Source of the DNA: Pseudorhodobacter antarcticus
GTDB taxonomy: Bacteria; Pseudomonadota; Alphaproteobacteria; Rhodobacterales; Rhodobacteraceae
Length of the DNA stretch: 41,773 nucleotides
Direction of reading: 5' to 3'
Assembly: GCA_945871285.1 (NCBI GenBank)
Contig: CAMBWO010000005.1
Coordinates: 1 to 41,773, forward strand
How positions within the stretch are numbered: position 1 is the stretch's first letter; each line of letters starts with the position of its first letter. This document shows, one piece after another, positions 1 to 7,770 of this stretch. The notes under the pieces are model-generated. The model did not search any database, had not been told where the DNA came from, and worked only from the letters and a program-made list of their open reading frames with translations. The translations under genes were made by a program, and so were the position numbers.

Positions 1-920
1 TGGGGGAAGTTATAGGTGCGGATGCGTTCGCTGCGGTCGCCGGACCCCACCTGCGCCTTGCGGTCGGCGGCACGGGCGCCGTCCACGCGGTCACGCTCCA
101 TCTGATACAGCCGCGCCCGCAGGACCTGCATCGCCATATCCTTGTTGCGATGCTGCGATTTCTGGGCCGAAGTCACGATCATGCCGGTGGGCAAGTGCGT
201 GATTCTAACGGCGGAATCGGTGGTGTTGACGTGCTGGCCGCCTGCTCCGGAGGCCCGCATCGTGTCGATGCGGATGTCGGAGGGGGGGATGACCAGATCC
301 ACCTCCTCGGCCTCGGGCAGCACGGCAACCGTCGCGGCAGAGGTATGCACCCTGCCCTGCGCCTCGGTTTCGGGCACGCGCTGGACGCGGTGGACGCCGG
401 ATTCGAATTTCAGCTTGGCAAAGACGCCCTCGCCTTTCACGGACACCGAAACGTCCTTGATACCACCAAGGTCGCTGTCTTGCTGGTCCAGAATTTCAAA
501 GGTCCAGCCCTGCCCTTCGCAGTATTTCTGATACATTTTCAACAGGTCAGCGGCGAAAAGCGCCGCCTCGTCCCCGCCGGTGCCGGGGCGGATTTCCAGG
601 ATGGCGGGGCGGGTGTCGGCGGCATCCTTGGGGAGCAGCGCCAGTTGCAGGCGATGCTCCATTTCCGGGATCCGGGCCCTGAGCAGGGGCAGCTCTTCCT
701 CGGCCAGGGCCTTCATCTCGGGGTCGGCCAGCATCACCTCGGCCTCGGCCACATCGTCAAGCGCTTGACGATAGGCCTGAATTTCCTCGGCCACGGGTTT
801 GAGGTCAGAGTATTCGCGCGACACGGCGGCGATTTCGGCGGGGGCGGCGCCAGCGTTCAGCCGCGCTTCGAGATACTCGAAACGCTGGGTGATCTGGGCG
901 AGTTTGTCCAAGGGAACCAT
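1..920 (-). CDS. prfA: Peptide chain release factor 1 (partial, C-terminus off window)
   Basis: Releases the finished protein from the ribosome at UAA and UAG codons. The minus-strand frame opens at the ATG 920-918 and stays open to the window edge, giving about 306 residues of a family usually near 350-360, so only the last part is missing. The peptidyl-hydrolysis motif GGQ lies near residues 227-229 in the context GAGGQHVN. A PxT-type tripeptide (PET, about 183-185) marks it as RF1; RF2 has SPF. The start fits the usual RF1 N-terminus, but no strong ribosome binding site is visible. It follows the DUF1499 gene by 21 bases and is probably co-transcribed with speB. Confidence 0.96.
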   Translation of the reverse strand, partial: MVPLDKLAQITQRFEYLEARLNAGAAPAEIAAVSREYSDLKPVAEEIQAYRQALDDVAEAEVMLADPEMKALAEEELPLLRARIPEMEHRLQLALLPKDAADTRPAILEIRPGTGGDEAALFAADLLKMYQKYCEGQGWTFEILDQQDSDLGGIKDVSVSVKGEGVFAKLKFESGVHRVQRVPETEAQGRVHTSAATVAVLPEAEEVDLVIPPSDIRIDTMRASGAGGQHVNTTDSAVRITHLPTGMIVTSAQKSQHRNKDMAMQVLRARLYQMERDRVDGARAADRKAQVGSGDRSERIRTYNFP

Positions 921-941
921 GGCCGGGGTTTGGCGAATAGT

Positions 942-1424
942 TCAGGTCTGGTCAAGGGCAGTCAGCCAGGCTTTCAGCCGGGCGGCGTTGACACCCATGT
1001 CACCCCGGCCAAAACGCAGGCGGGAATGGATCGCAAGCCGGGCACCCTGCGGCGTGGTTGTCGCCTCGGCGGTGATGTAGTCGGGAAAACCCATCACTTT
1101 GGAACGCGAGACCCAAGTGATCCGCCCTTCGGCCGGTGTTCCAGCCAGCAGGACCGTGCGGGGATAGGCCATTGCAATCGCTGACAGCCTGTCCAGAACG
1201 GCCTCGGGCGCGCCTACCCGCAGACAGACCGCCCGCGCCCCGCCCATCTCGGCCCGGATCTGATTGGCGCAGGGGCCGGGCTGCGCCTGAAACGCATCCG
1301 ACACGGGCTGATGCCAGACCGCCGGATCACTGGGCAACAGCCGGATCGCCAGAACAACGGCAAGGGCCGCCACTGCAATCCCAAGGATCGCCATACCGCC
1401 CATTGCCGTTCTCCTTTGGGTCAT
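942..1424 (-). CDS. DUF1499 family membrane-anchored protein
   Basis: 160 residues of unknown biochemical function. One hydrophobic segment (about residues 10-29) lies near the N-terminus and is followed by a soluble domain. That domain has the family features: a conserved Cys-containing early part, a central TWVSRSKVMGFPDY stretch, and a C-terminal RLRFGRGDMGVNAARL stretch. I chose the ATG at 1424 because it overlaps the speB stop codon as ATGA. An upstream ATG at 1454 would add ten residues read from inside speB and is less likely. The protein is probably in the inner membrane with its domain outside. Being between speB and prfA suggests co-transcription rather than a shared pathway. Confidence 0.8.
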   Translation of the reverse strand: MTQRRTAMGGMAILGIAVAALAVVLAIRLLPSDPAVWHQPVSDAFQAQPGPCANQIRAEMGGARAVCLRVGAPEAVLDRLSAIAMAYPRTVLLAGTPAEGRITWVSRSKVMGFPDYITAEATTTPQGARLAIHSRLRFGRGDMGVNAARLKAWLTALDQT

Positions 1425-2386
1425 CTTTGGGTTTTTGCCCAGTGGTACAGGCAAATGAGTTCATATCCGACATGCGCCCCGGCAATCGCCGTGGCCCCGG
1501 TCGTGTCATAGGGGGGCGACACTTCGACCACGTCACCACCAACCATGTTGATGCCCGCCAGATCGCGCAGCATCGCCGCCGCCTGCCAGGAATGAAGGCC
1601 GCCCCAGACCGGGGTGCCAGTGCCGGGGGCATAGGCGGGATCAAGGGCGTCGATGTCAAAGGTCAGGTAAACCTTTGTATCGTCGACGATATCCTTGATC
1701 TTGGCCACGGCGGCGGCACAGCCTTTTTCGTGGACCTCGCGCGCGTCGATCACGTTAACGCCCAGATAATCCTCGGTCGTGGTGCGGATGCCGATCTGGA
1801 CCGAGCGTTTGGGGTCGACATAGCCCATCTTGACGGCCTTATACATCATGGTGCCGTGGTCGATGCGGGTCATGTCGTCATCGGGCCAGAGGTCGGAATG
1901 GGCGTCGAAATGGATCACCGACAGGGGGCCGAATTTTTCGGCATAGGCTTTCAGGATCGGGAAGGTGATGTAGTGATCGCCGCCCAGAGTGATGGTGCCG
2001 GCCCCGGCGTTCAGGATGGTGCGGATGTGCTGGGTCAGGGTTTCGGGGAAGTCTGAAGTCTTGGCATAGTCGAAGGCGCAGTCGCCATAGTCGATGATGT
2101 TCAACTCATCCAAGGGGTTGGTCGGCCAGCCATAGGGCGGGTCATAGGGCATCAGACTGGACGCCTCGCGGATGGCCCTTGGCCCGAAACGGGTGCCGGT
2201 GCGGTGGGTGACGGCCTGGTCGAAGGGCACGCCGGTGATGGCGAGGTCCACCCCGGTCAGGTCCTTGGTATAGCTGCGGCGGAGGAATGAGGTTGCGCCA
2301 CCAAAGGCGTTTTCAAAGGCATAACCGCGCAGACCCTTGCGGGTAAAGGCGGTGTCAACTTCAGTTTTGGCATCTTCAAGGGCCAT
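1421..2386 (-). CDS. speB: Agmatinase (ureohydrolase family)
   Basis: Hydrolyses agmatine to putrescine and urea with a two-manganese centre. The 321 residues carry all the ureohydrolase signatures: GGDH at 135-138, DAHSD at 161-165, and DIDALDP at 244-250 followed by APGTGTP. Length is normal for bacterial agmatinases. A related guanidino-acid hydrolase (guanidinobutyrase type) cannot be excluded from motifs alone. The neighbouring class III aminotransferase on the same strand would suit onward catabolism of putrescine. The stop codon overlaps the next gene by four bases. Confidence 0.88.
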   Translation of the reverse strand: MALEDAKTEVDTAFTRKGLRGYAFENAFGGATSFLRRSYTKDLTGVDLAITGVPFDQAVTHRTGTRFGPRAIREASSLMPYDPPYGWPTNPLDELNIIDYGDCAFDYAKTSDFPETLTQHIRTILNAGAGTITLGGDHYITFPILKAYAEKFGPLSVIHFDAHSDLWPDDDMTRIDHGTMMYKAVKMGYVDPKRSVQIGIRTTTEDYLGVNVIDAREVHEKGCAAAVAKIKDIVDDTKVYLTFDIDALDPAYAPGTGTPVWGGLHSWQAAAMLRDLAGINMVGGDVVEVSPPYDTTGATAIAGAHVGYELICLYHWAKTQR

Positions 2387-2461
2387 GTCAATCTCGGGAG
2401 TTTGAAGCGCGCTATCCTTGGGTCCGGAGACGCCGCTGATCCGGTTCAGGTGTGGTGAGTG

Positions 2462-2493
2462 GGTTGCCGGGCAAAGTCAATCGCCCCGCAACC
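2462..2493 (-). terminator. Hairpin downstream of the aminotransferase gene
   Basis: Arms GGTTGCCGGGC (2462-2472) and GCCCCGCAACC (2483-2493) pair with a single mismatch around a 10-base loop. It lies in the 170-base gap between the aminotransferase and speB. No T-tract follows on the minus strand, so it may be a Rho-dependent or processing hairpin rather than a classical terminator. Nothing else in the 2387-2556 gap is recognisable. Confidence 0.4.
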
Positions 2494-2556
2494 GACGCTG
2501 GCTTGATGCGCTGAAATCAGGTGGTTTTGGGCGGAGTCGCCAGACAACGGGTCCTA

Positions 2557-3957
2557 TCACCCAAGTTTGACCCCCTCGCGTACCAGATCATCCGTCACGA
2601 CGGTGATCGCCTTCTCCAGCGTTTCGGCGATGAAATCCACATCCTGTTCGGTGATGATCAAGGGCGGTGACATCACGTTCAGATGTCCGATCGGGCGCAC
2701 CAGAAGGCCCATGCTTTCGGCCACATTGGAAATGCGCTTGCTCTCGTTCACGCCGTCGGGCAGCAGGTCCTTGGTGTGTTTATTGGCAACATTCTCGACG
2801 CACAGCATCAATTTGCGACCCCGAACCTGGCCGACCAGCGGCAAAGCCTCCAGTTCCTTCATCCGCGTTTCGAAATAGGTGCCGACGCGGGTGGCGTTGC
2901 CTAACAGATCTTCACGTTCCATGATCTCGATGTTTTTCAGACCCGCCGCACAAGCGACCGGGTGGCCGGAATAGGTGAGGCCAGAGGTGAACCAGCGTTC
3001 CCCGCCCTTGGCCATGACGTCCCAAATGCGGTCGGAGAAGATCAGGGCGCCCAGCGGGATGTAGCCCGAGGTCAGGCCCTTGGCCGAGGTGATCATGTCG
3101 GGCTGGACGCCGAATTCGGCGAGGGACGCGAACCAGTGGCCGAGGCGACCAAAGGCGGTGACGACCTCATCGGCGATGAAGAGGATGTCGTTGCGTTGGC
3201 AGACGTCCCACATGCGTTTCAGATAGCCGTCCGGTGGAATTATGATGCCGCCCGAGGCCTGAATGGGTTCGGCGATGAAACCGCCGATGCGGTCAGCGCC
3301 GACGCGGGCGATCAGCGCCTCGAACTCGGCCACCAGATCGTCGCAGAACTGGGCTTCGGTCATGCCCTCGGGGCGGCGGTAGGGGTTGGGGCAGCGCAGG
3401 TGGTGGATGCCGTCGGTTTTATAGCGGAACTCCTCGACCCGGTCGCCGGGACGCTTGCCGACGGATTGCGAGAGATAGGTCGATCCGTGATAAGAGTAGT
3501 CGCGGGCAACAATGTCGGTTTTATTCGGGTTGCCGTTGGCGTGGTGGTAATAGCTGACCATGCGCACGGCGGTATCAACCGCGGTCGAGCCGCCGGTGGT
3601 GAAGTGAACGCGGTTCAGATCGCCCGGCGCGAGGTCGGCAATCCGTGCCGACAAAAGGGCTGCGGGGTCATTGGTCATGTCGACAAAGGTGTTGGAAAAC
3701 GCCAGCCGTTCGACCTGATCGGCAATCGCCGTGGCCATTTCGCGGCGGCCAAGGCCGATGTTGGTGCACCACAGGCCGCCCACCGCATCGAAATACCGCC
3801 GCCCCTCGGCATCCCACAGATACGCCCCCTCGCCCCGCGAAATGACCAGCGAGCCTTCGCGTTCAAAGGGGCCAAAGTTGGTCCAGGGGTGCAGGGAATG
3901 GGCGCGATCCATCTCCCACAGGTCTTGATTGGTGCGGGTCTGGGCGGCGGCGGTCAT
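2557..3957 (-). CDS. Class III omega-aminotransferase (putrescine/diamine-type candidate)
   Basis: PLP-dependent transfer of an amino group from an amine or omega-amino acid to a keto acid, usually pyruvate. The 466 residues show a fold-type I class III layout: TTGGSTAVDTA at about 120-130 for PLP phosphate, ADEVVTAFGR at 262-271, and the Schiff-base lysine K293 in SAKGLTSGY. The ATG at 3957 is preferred because GGAG sits eight bases upstream; the longer reading from 3990 has no such site. Next to agmatinase, a putrescine--pyruvate role (SpuC-like) is the simplest inference, but beta-alanine or taurine aminotransferases look alike. The palindrome at 4020-4029 lies just upstream. Confidence 0.85.
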   Translation of the reverse strand: MTAAAQTRTNQDLWEMDRAHSLHPWTNFGPFEREGSLVISRGEGAYLWDAEGRRYFDAVGGLWCTNIGLGRREMATAIADQVERLAFSNTFVDMTNDPAALLSARIADLAPGDLNRVHFTTGGSTAVDTAVRMVSYYHHANGNPNKTDIVARDYSYHGSTYLSQSVGKRPGDRVEEFRYKTDGIHHLRCPNPYRRPEGMTEAQFCDDLVAEFEALIARVGADRIGGFIAEPIQASGGIIIPPDGYLKRMWDVCQRNDILFIADEVVTAFGRLGHWFASLAEFGVQPDMITSAKGLTSGYIPLGALIFSDRIWDVMAKGGERWFTSGLTYSGHPVACAAGLKNIEIMEREDLLGNATRVGTYFETRMKELEALPLVGQVRGRKLMLCVENVANKHTKDLLPDGVNESKRISNVAESMGLLVRPIGHLNVMSPPLIITEQDVDFIAETLEKAITVVTDDLVREGVKLG

Positions 3958-4019
3958 TTTGAATCTCCAGTCAATACCGACGCAGACCATAACAAATGGG
4001 TTGCGGGCGTCCAGAGGAA

Positions 4020-4029
4020 TTTGATCAAA
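4020..4029. promoter_or_regulatory. TTTGATCAAA palindrome upstream of the aminotransferase
   Basis: A perfect 10-base palindrome in the gap before the aminotransferase. The same ten bases occur at 6842-6851, before the tandem M20 genes of the same strand. A weak extended -10 (TG-T-TATGGT) lies closer to the aminotransferase start. It is a candidate operator for an unidentified regulator. Confidence 0.4.
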
Positions 4030-4032
4030 AGT

Positions 4033-4437
4033 TCAGAAGAGGGTCTGCTTGGCGCGGGCGATGGTAAAGCCGTGCCCGGCGGGGTTGGTGCAGGTCATGC
4101 CGGTCTTCTCGGACGAACAGCGAAACCCGCCGAGGTCGATGTGGTCGCCATAGCCAAGGGTCATTCCACCCGGATCGGCCACGGTATCGCCGGCGCAGAG
4201 GCGGGCGCCACGGGTGTCTTGCAGCCCGATGCCGAAGGCGTGGCCGTAATCCAGGTCGCAATCGGCAGGGGGCGGCGGGATCTTGTTGGTCAGTTGCATC
4301 AGATCGCAGCGTGCCTCGGACCAGTCGCCGGTGGCGATCATGCAGAAGATGTTGCCGGAGGGGGCCTGAAAGAACATCAGGTCATCGGCAAGGGTCGGGG
4401 TGGCAAGCAGGGTCAGCAAGGCGGCAGTTTTGAGCAT
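4033..4437 (-). CDS. Small secreted DUF6636-like protein
   Basis: 134 residues with a signal peptide: MLKTAALLTLLATPTLA, probable cleavage after Ala17. The mature part has the SGNIFC...C...C...GFRCSS...C pattern of conserved cysteines and a C-terminal GHGFTIARA stretch, as in DUF6636 proteins. It is probably periplasmic with disulfides; its function is unknown. The ATG at 4437 is best because GGAGG lies five bases upstream. The ATG at 4440 would be only two bases from that site. It sits between the tandem M20 genes and the aminotransferase on the same strand, so it may be co-transcribed. Confidence 0.72.
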   Translation of the reverse strand: MLKTAALLTLLATPTLADDLMFFQAPSGNIFCMIATGDWSEARCDLMQLTNKIPPPPADCDLDYGHAFGIGLQDTRGARLCAGDTVADPGGMTLGYGDHIDLGGFRCSSEKTGMTCTNPAGHGFTIARAKQTLF

Positions 4438-4486
4438 CATATCCTCCACTTCAGCCATGTCATTTTCAGACCAGTTAGGCTGCGCG

Positions 4487-5650
4487 TCAAGGCAAAGGTT
4501 GGGCGGCCTCGACCAGGCGGGCAAAGAACGAGGCGCCGATGGGGGCCACGTCGTCGTTGAAGTCATAGGCCGGGTTGTGCAGGCTGGGACCGGGCCCCTG
4601 CCCTAGCAGGACAAAGGCGCCGGGGCGGGATTGCAGCATGAAGGAGAAATCCTCGGACCACATCTTGCGCGGGCAGGCGTCGTTGACATTGGGGGCACCG
4701 ACCACCTGACGCGCCACTTCGGCGGCAAGGGCGGCGTTGGCGGTGTGGTTGATGGTGGGGGGATAGCCCACGTCATAGGTGATGTCCGCCGCCACGCCAT
4801 AGGCGGCGGCGGTGCCTTGGATGATTTCGGCCACGCGGCGGCGGATCAGGGCCTGCACTGTGGCGTCAAAAGTGCGGATCGTGGCGCAAAAGCTGGCGGT
4901 TTCGGGGATAATGTTGGAGGCGGAGCCGGCGTTGACTTGCGTGACGGAAATGACGGCCTGATCGGCGGCACCCAAGTTGCGGCTGAGGATGGTTTGCAGC
5001 GAAGTTATCATCGCCAGCATCGCCACGATGGGATCGACGCAGGTTTCAGGCATCACGCCATGGCCGCCCTTGCCGATGACGGTGACGAACAGGGTGTCGA
5101 CCGCCGCAGCGATGGGGCCCGCGGTGGTGTGGAACATGCCAAAGGGAATCGCGGGTTCGTTGTGCAACCCGTAGACTTGGGTGATGGCGAAACGGTCCAT
5201 GATCCCCTCTTGCACCATGACCTGACCGCCGCCGGCGTCTTCCTCGGCCGGTTGGAAGATCAGAGCGACGCGGCCCGAAAAGTTGCGGGTTTCGCACAGG
5301 TAGCGGGCGGCACCCATCAGCATGGTCATGTGGCCGTCATGGCCGCAGGCGTGCATATTGCCCTGGGTGGTCGAGGCATGGGCGGCCCCGGTTAGTTCGT
5401 GGATGGGCAGGGCGTCCATGTCGCTGCGCAGGCCGATGGTGCCGCCGGGCACCTTGCCGTTGATGATGGCCACAATCCCGGTGCGGGCGATGCCACGATG
5501 CACCTCGTCGACGCCGAATTCGGCCAGGCGGGCGGCGACGAAATCGGCGGTCTGGTGGCAGTCAAAGCTGAGTTCGGGGTGCTGATGCAGATGGCGGCGC
5601 CAGGCGGTCATGTCGGGGGCGAAATCGGCGATGCGGTTCAGGACGGGCAT
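4487..5650 (-). CDS. M20 family amidohydrolase (aminoacylase/hippurate hydrolase type), divergent copy
   Basis: Predicted metal-dependent hydrolase of an N-acyl amino acid or similar amide, in the cytoplasm. The 387 residues contain the M20D metal-binding signature HACGHDGH (about 100-107), PAEED for the catalytic and bridging glutamates, and a dimerisation-domain GGHG (His about 197). It is the downstream member of a tandem pair: the upstream neighbour has exactly the same length, aligns without obvious gaps, and starts with the same MPVLNRIA. Five bases separate them. This copy differs at usually conserved places: PETC instead of PHDC after the dimer-domain His, and MWSEDF instead of MGSEDF. 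It may therefore use a different substrate. The substrate is unknown. Confidence 0.85.
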   Translation of the reverse strand: MPVLNRIADFAPDMTAWRRHLHQHPELSFDCHQTADFVAARLAEFGVDEVHRGIARTGIVAIINGKVPGGTIGLRSDMDALPIHELTGAAHASTTQGNMHACGHDGHMTMLMGAARYLCETRNFSGRVALIFQPAEEDAGGGQVMVQEGIMDRFAITQVYGLHNEPAIPFGMFHTTAGPIAAAVDTLFVTVIGKGGHGVMPETCVDPIVAMLAMITSLQTILSRNLGAADQAVISVTQVNAGSASNIIPETASFCATIRTFDATVQALIRRRVAEIIQGTAAAYGVAADITYDVGYPPTINHTANAALAAEVARQVVGAPNVNDACPRKMWSEDFSFMLQSRPGAFVLLGQGPGPSLHNPAYDFNDDVAPIGASFFARLVEAAQPLP

Positions 5651-5655
5651 GGGGA

Positions 5656-6819
5656 TCAGGCCAGGGGTTGGGCGCGTTCAACGAGGCGGGCAAAGAAGCT
5701 GGCACCGATGGGCGAGGCGTCGTCGTTGAAGTCAAAGGCCGGGTGGTGCAGGCCCGCGCCGGGGCCGGTGCCAAGGAACAAGTAAGCACCGGGGCGAGCC
5801 TCGAGCATGTAGGAGAAATCCTCGGACCCCATTTCGCGGTTGGTGTTGCCGTCGGTGGCATCAGCGCCCACGACTTCGGCGGCGACTTCGGTGGCAAAGG
5901 CCGCCTCGGCGGCGTGGTTGATGGTGGCGGGATAGCCCCAGTCATAGTCGACCCGCGCCTCAACGTTGTAGGCCATGGCGTGGCCCGCGACGATTTCGTG
6001 GAAGCGTTTCTTCAAAAGCTCGCGCACATCGGGTTTGAAGGCGCGGATCGTGGCGCAGAACATCGCCTCTTCCGGGATGATGTTCGACGCGGTGCCGGTG
6101 TGGATTTGAGTGACGGAAATTACCGCCTCATCAAGGGCATAGACGTTGCGGGGGATGATGGTCTGGATGGCGGAGACCATGCCGACCACGGCGATGACAG
6201 GGTCCACGCAATCATGCGGGGTGGCGCCGTGGCCGCCCTTGCCGGTGATATGGACAAAGGCCGTGTCGACCGAGGCCATCAGCGCGCCAGGGTTGGTCAG
6301 GAACCTGCCAAAGGGCACGTTGGGGGCGTTGTGGATTCCGTAGACCTGCGCAATGTCGAACCGGTCCATCATGCCGTCCTGCACCATGGCCTGGCCCCCT
6401 GCCCCGTCCTCCTCGGCCGGTTGAAAGATCAGCGCCACGCGGCCAGCAAAGCGGCGGGTCTCAGCCAGGTATTTGGCGGCCCCCAGCAGCATGGTGACAT
6501 GGCCGTCATGGCCGCAGGCATGCATCTTGCCGGGGATGGTCGAGGCATGGGCCGCGCCGGTCGCCTCGACGATCGGAAGCGCATCCATGTCGGCACGCAG
6601 GCCGATGGTGGGGCCCGGGCCCTGACCGTCGATGATGGCGACAACGCCGGTCTGGCCGATGCCAGTGTGAATCTCGTCCACGCCCATCTCTTGCAGGCGG
6701 TCGGCAATGAAGGCAGCAGTGTTGACGCAATCAAAGGACAGCTCCGGATGGGCGTGCAGATGCCGACGCCAGCCCTTCATTTCGTCGGAAAAAGCGGCGA
6801 TACGGTTGAGGACGGGCAT
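5656..6819 (-). CDS. M20 family amidohydrolase (aminoacylase/hippurate hydrolase type)
   Basis: Predicted hydrolase releasing an amino acid or amine from an N-acyl conjugate. The 387 residues carry MHACGHDGH (99-107, metal ligands), PAEED (about 135-139), GIHN (His about 163), GKGGHGATPHDC (about 193-204) and MGSEDF near the C-terminus, all standard for the M20D subfamily. AGGAG lies upstream of the ATG at 6819. First gene of the leftward cluster toward speB and prfA, divergent from mazG. Its near-twin follows at once, so a recent gene duplication is likely. The link to agmatinase and the aminotransferase suggests N-acyl amine or amino acid turnover, which is an inference. Confidence 0.87.
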   Translation of the reverse strand: MPVLNRIAAFSDEMKGWRRHLHAHPELSFDCVNTAAFIADRLQEMGVDEIHTGIGQTGVVAIIDGQGPGPTIGLRADMDALPIVEATGAAHASTIPGKMHACGHDGHVTMLLGAAKYLAETRRFAGRVALIFQPAEEDGAGGQAMVQDGMMDRFDIAQVYGIHNAPNVPFGRFLTNPGALMASVDTAFVHITGKGGHGATPHDCVDPVIAVVGMVSAIQTIIPRNVYALDEAVISVTQIHTGTASNIIPEEAMFCATIRAFKPDVRELLKKRFHEIVAGHAMAYNVEARVDYDWGYPATINHAAEAAFATEVAAEVVGADATDGNTNREMGSEDFSYMLEARPGAYLFLGTGPGAGLHHPAFDFNDDASPIGASFFARLVERAQPLA

Positions 6820-6841
6820 GGGGCAACTCCTGTGTCTGGTC

Positions 6842-6851
6842 TTTGATCAAA
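6842..6851. promoter_or_regulatory. TTTGATCAAA palindrome in the M20/mazG divergent gap
   Basis: Second copy of the perfect 10-base palindrome, in the 54-base gap between the divergent starts of the M20 gene (6819) and mazG (6874). It may be an operator shared with the site at 4020-4029. Confidence 0.4.
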
Positions 6852-6873
6852 TCGTAAAACCAAGGGGGCCGCA

Positions 6874-7698
6874 ATGGCTGACGCCCAATCTGACGCGCTG
6901 GTGCGAGATGCGAATGGCGGATTGCCGCGCCTGCGCGAGATCATGCGCCGCCTGCGCGACCCTCAGGCGGGCTGCCCCTGGGACATTGTCCAGACCTTTG
7001 CCACCATCGCGCCCTATACGGTCGAGGAGGCACATGAGGTGGCCGATGCGATTGACCGGCAGGCCTGGGGCGAGTTGCCGGGCGAGTTGGGTGATTTGCT
7101 GTTGCAGGTGGTGTTCCATGCCCAGATGGCCGAGGAGGCGGGGCTGTTCACCCTCGATGACGTGACGCAGGCGATCAGCGACAAGATGCTGGCGCGGCAT
7201 CCGCATGTCTTTGGCGACGAAAGCCGCGACAAGAGCCCCGAACAGCAGACGGTCGATTGGGAGCGGTTGAAGGCGGCCGAGCGTGGGCCCGCACGGGTGC
7301 TGGACGGGGTCGCATTGGGCCTGCCCGGGCTGACGCGGGCGGTCAAGCTGCAAAAGCGGGCAGCGCGGGTGGGGTTTGACTGGCCATCCACCGATCAGGT
7401 GCTGGCCAAGATGGCAGAGGAGATGGCCGAACTGGTCGAGGCGCGTGACACGCTGACCGAGGCCGAGGTCACCGAGGAGTTTGGCGATTTGCTGTTCGTG
7501 ACGGCCAACCTGGCGCGGCACATGCAGGTGGACCCCGAGGCCGCCTTGCGCGCCGCCAATGCCAAATTCGTGCGGCGGTTTCAGCGCATCGAGGATTGGC
7601 TGGCCGAGGAGAACCGCACGCCAGACCAGTCCGATCTGGCCGAGATGGACGCGCTGTGGAACCGGGCCAAGGCGATGGACAAGGCGGTTCCGAAATAA
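6874..7698 (+). CDS. mazG: Nucleoside triphosphate pyrophosphohydrolase MazG
   Basis: Hydrolyses (d)NTPs to the monophosphate and pyrophosphate, cleaning the nucleotide pool. The 274 residues contain two MazG domains. The first has the acidic metal-binding pattern EEAHE...GELGDLL and the opening GCPWD typical of this family. The second has EEMAEL...EEFGDLLF. Length matches the Escherichia coli-type two-domain enzyme. The start is set by AAGGGGG eight bases or so upstream of the ATG. Divergent from the M20 operon; the next gene downstream has its own promoter-like sequence. Confidence 0.93.
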   Translation: MADAQSDALVRDANGGLPRLREIMRRLRDPQAGCPWDIVQTFATIAPYTVEEAHEVADAIDRQAWGELPGELGDLLLQVVFHAQMAEEAGLFTLDDVTQAISDKMLARHPHVFGDESRDKSPEQQTVDWERLKAAERGPARVLDGVALGLPGLTRAVKLQKRAARVGFDWPSTDQVLAKMAEEMAELVEARDTLTEAEVTEEFGDLLFVTANLARHMQVDPEAALRAANAKFVRRFQRIEDWLAEENRTPDQSDLAEMDALWNRAKAMDKAVPK

Positions 7699-7715
7699 AG
7701 TAATTTAGTCAGGTA

Positions 7716-7744
7716 TTGACCCGAGGCGATTTTCGCGGTCTAAG
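7716..7744 (+). promoter_or_regulatory. Sigma70-like promoter for the iron-binding-protein gene
   Basis: TTGACC at 7716-7721, a 17-base spacer, and TCTAAG at 7739-7744. It lies in the 72-base gap after mazG, 27 bases before the next ATG. I see no convincing Fur-, Irr- or RirA-type box beside it. Confidence 0.45.
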
Positions 7745-7770
7745 GCAATTCCCGACAAAAGGAGTCAACC

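Noticed and set aside
4020-4029. FNR-type site for TTTGATCAAA
   Set aside because: FNR needs TTGAT-N4-ATCAA; here the halves are fused without the spacer.
2962-4560. Long plus-strand open frame across the aminotransferase and DUF6636 genes
   Set aside because: It spans two genes and their gap, has no family features, and the minus-strand genes have good starts.
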